Assembly (NCBI RefSeq): GCF_036924515.1
Contig: NZ_JAZHRR010000001.1
Coordinates: forward strand, 5,303,001-5,367,000
Source: Bradyrhizobium sp. AZCC 1610
GTDB taxonomy: Bacteria > Pseudomonadota > Alphaproteobacteria > Rhizobiales > Xanthobacteraceae
Length of the DNA: 64,000 nt
Direction of reading: 5' to 3'
The translations under genes were made by a program, and so were the position numbers. Position 1 is the first letter of the stretch; each line of letters starts with the position of its first letter. Shown here piece after piece: positions 62,869-64,000 of this stretch. Below the pieces are notes generated by a model. It was not told the origin of the DNA, made no database searches, and saw nothing but the letters and a program-made list of their open reading frames with translations.

Positions 62869-63250
62869 TCTGCGACGCGGTATCGCGTCCACGGTGGGCT
62901 CGCCTCGGAAGTCGTCCCTATGCCGCTAACGCCAAACCTCGTCCCGCCCTCAAGCCTGCCGCCGGGCTCACGACCGTCAAGGGCTGCGTCGCTCCGCGAT
63001 GGCCTGCGGCCACCCTTGACCGTCGTTCCGCCCAGGCGGCTAGTCGTCTCGGGGTCGGGACGAGGAGATGTCGGTCTTCGTCGAACAAGGAGACGACAGC
63101 AATGATCTGACAACGATCACTCTTGATCACCCCCATACAAGTATTCCAGAGACACCAGCTATTGAGCCGATAAGCCGCGGCGTACTGGTTACTCCGCTTT
63201 CGCGGAGTATGACCCGCTGTGGGTGAAACGGCGGACATGGACTACATCAG

Positions 63251-64000
63251 CTACTTCCCAGCCAACTTCTTCATCGCCGGCTTGATCGACGCTGCGGCGT
63301 CGTCGTAGCCGTCCCAGGCTTTTGTCTTGGCCAGCAGCGAAGGCACGGTGCGCACCGTGTACTTCTTCGGATCGAGATCGCCGCGCACCTGCGTCCAGGT
63401 CAGCGGCATCGAGACGGTGGCGCCGTCGCGTGCACGCGGCGACAGCACGGCAACCGCCGTCGACATCCGGTCGTTGCGCAGATAGTCGAGGAAGATCTTT
63501 CCCTTGCGCAGCTTCTTCGACATGTTGAGCAGATAGCGCTCGGGGTCGTCATTCGCCATCCACTGGCAGATGCCTTGCGCAAAGGCCTTGGCTTCCTTCC
63601 AGCCTACCTTGTCCCGCGCACCATGGAGCAGCGGCGCCACCACGTGCAGCCCCTTGCCGCCGGTGGTCTTGCAGAAGCTCTCGAGACCGACGGCGGTCAG
63701 GCGTTGCCGCATGTCCTTTGCGGCCTCGATCACTTCCGAAAATTCAACGTTCGGAGCTGGATCGAGATCGAACACCAGCCGCCCCGGCGTGTCGTAGTCA
63801 TCAGGCGCACAATTCCAGGGATGCAGTTCGAGTCCGCCGATCTGCGCCACCGCCGCCAATCCCTCGACCTGATCGATCTGCAAATAGGGTTTACGGTCGC
63901 CCGCGACCTTGGCGAGTTTCAGGAGATCGGAGCCGCCCTGCATAGCGTGACGCTGGAAGAATTTTTCACCGTTGATGCCGTCGGGCGCGCGGAGAATCGA
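63251..64000 (-). CDS. ligD: LigD-type DNA repair polymerase domain (partial, 5' end beyond window)
   Basis: 250 codons of a gene continuing past the window; the frame stays open to base 64000 (reading [22 protein letters not shown]). It is the primase-polymerase (PolDom) part of LigD, usually the C-terminal domain in alphaproteobacteria: the catalytic DxD in [10 protein letters not shown], then [14 protein letters not shown] and [33 protein letters not shown]. It acts with Ku in non-homologous end joining, filling gaps at breaks. Ligase and nuclease domains would lie upstream. The stop is 37 bp from the right arm of the composite repeat. Confidence 0.88.
   Translation of the reverse strand, partial: SILRAPDGINGEKFFQRHAMQGGSDLLKLAKVAGDRKPYLQIDQVEGLAAVAQIGGLELHPWNCAPDDYDTPGRLVFDLDPAPNVEFSEVIEAAKDMRQRLTAVGLESFCKTTGGKGLHVVAPLLHGARDKVGWKEAKAFAQGICQWMANDDPERYLLNMSKKLRKGKIFLDYLRNDRMSTAVAVLSPRARDGATVSMPLTWTQVRGDLDPKKYTVRTVPSLLAKTKAWDGYDDAAASIKPAMKKLAGK

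Larger units (their letters stand above)
61426..63141 (+). mobile_element. IS110-family (IS1111-like) insertion sequence, about 1716 bp
   Basis: Ends were inferred by rebuilding the interrupted composite repeat. The left end reads ATGCTATGGGGG and the right end, on the other strand, CTTGTATGGGGG. Thus the subterminal inverted repeat TATGGGGG sits 4 bp from each end, as in the IS1111 group. There is no target duplication beyond a shared AG dinucleotide at both junctions (61424-61425 and 63140-63141), matching the family's recombination at a short common core. The transposase gene lies at the left and about 470 bp of non-coding sequence at the right. Confidence 0.72.
61397..63213. repeat. Composite palindromic repeat interrupted by the IS110-family element
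   Basis: Left arm 61397-61425 starts GTCATCACCCGCGAAAGCGG and ends GATCCAG. Right part 63142-63213 starts TATTCCAGAGAC and ends with arm 63185-63213 (CTGG to ATGAC). The right arm's reverse complement matches the left arm at most positions, sharing the hairpin core CCGCGAAAGCGG and both ends. Removing 61426-63141 rebuilds a ~101 bp element. Confidence 0.8.

Noticed and set aside
62869..62920. Search for the second (right) donor guide, expected to be the reverse complement of the IS left end ATGCTATGG
   Set aside because: No convincing match found after ATACAAG even allowing G-U pairs, so it was not claimed; this limits the guide-RNA call.
62762..63113. Short frames on both strands in the non-coding end of the IS110-family element
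   Set aside because: Several mutually overlapping frames of similar length with Arg/Pro/Ser-rich composition; the region fits non-coding RNA and hairpins (for example GTCAAGGG at 62976 with CCCTTGAC at 63013) better.

Overview
The window looks like chromosome of a high-GC alphaproteobacterium of the Bradyrhizobium/Rhodopseudomonas group. The basis is the family content (transaldolase-PGI fusion, PrkA/DUF444/SpoVR trio, DUF3309, DUF3297 and DUF6894 proteins, a D-tartrate dehydratase very like the characterised Bradyrhizobium enzyme as I remember it) and several copies of the composite palindromic repeats typical of these genomes. No rRNA, tRNA, CRISPR array or prophage was seen.

Layout. 1-2.2 kb: small hypothetical genes, partly bracketed by a ~45 bp direct repeat. 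2.2-6.4 kb: periplasmic solute-binding protein, a coupled Cys-rich/OmpA-like pair, and an MFS transporter divergent from an AraC regulator. 6.4-10.4 kb: malonyl-CoA decarboxylase, a DUF418 membrane protein and a DUF2157-like membrane protein with a well-formed promoter and tandem operator. 10.4-15.9 kb: frameshifted D-tartrate dehydratase, DUF3297 plus glutathione peroxidase, an amidase, a dihaem cytochrome c, then a complete IS4-type element whose 11-bp target duplication is centred on the apex of a repeat hairpin. 15.9-23.1 kb: a PQQ-type sugar dehydrogenase facing a pqqABCDE operon (pqqA encodes only 26 residues) that continues into an S33 peptidase and a DUF4286 protein. 23.5-29.8 kb: chromate transporter and a three-gene 2-oxoacid:acceptor oxidoreductase operon, closed by a 17-bp-stem terminator. 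29.8-34.6 kb: prkA-yeaH-spoVR stress operon on the minus strand. 35.1-36.5 kb: small secreted proteins. 36.8-44.2 kb: hexose-phosphate/pentose-phosphate operon tal-pgi, gnd, zwf, pgl, gntK and a HAD phosphatase. 44.6-60.7 kb: storage-glucan and trehalose block, with a GH15 hydrolase and malQ on the minus strand and treS-mak, glgB, glgX, treZ, treY on the plus strand. 60.7-64 kb: a PHA-system protein, DUF3309, an IS110-family element inserted in a composite repeat, and the truncated end of a LigD-type polymerase gene.

Functionally, the central carbon operon supplies NAD(P)H and feeds 6-phosphogluconate into the oxidative pentose phosphate or Entner-Doudoroff route. The glucan block interconverts branched glucan, maltose, maltose-1-phosphate and trehalose, a carbon-store and osmoprotectant module. 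The pqq operon makes the cofactor for periplasmic dehydrogenases such as the neighbouring one.

The most notable non-coding observation is at 61.4-63.2 kb. Removing the IS110 element rebuilds a ~101 bp composite repeat with matching arms. The element's 3' non-coding region carries an 8-mer and a 7-mer, 3 nt apart, matching the two halves of that target in sense and antisense, plus a 7-mer identical to the element's own right end. This is the arrangement expected of a target-specifying guide (bridge/seek) RNA.
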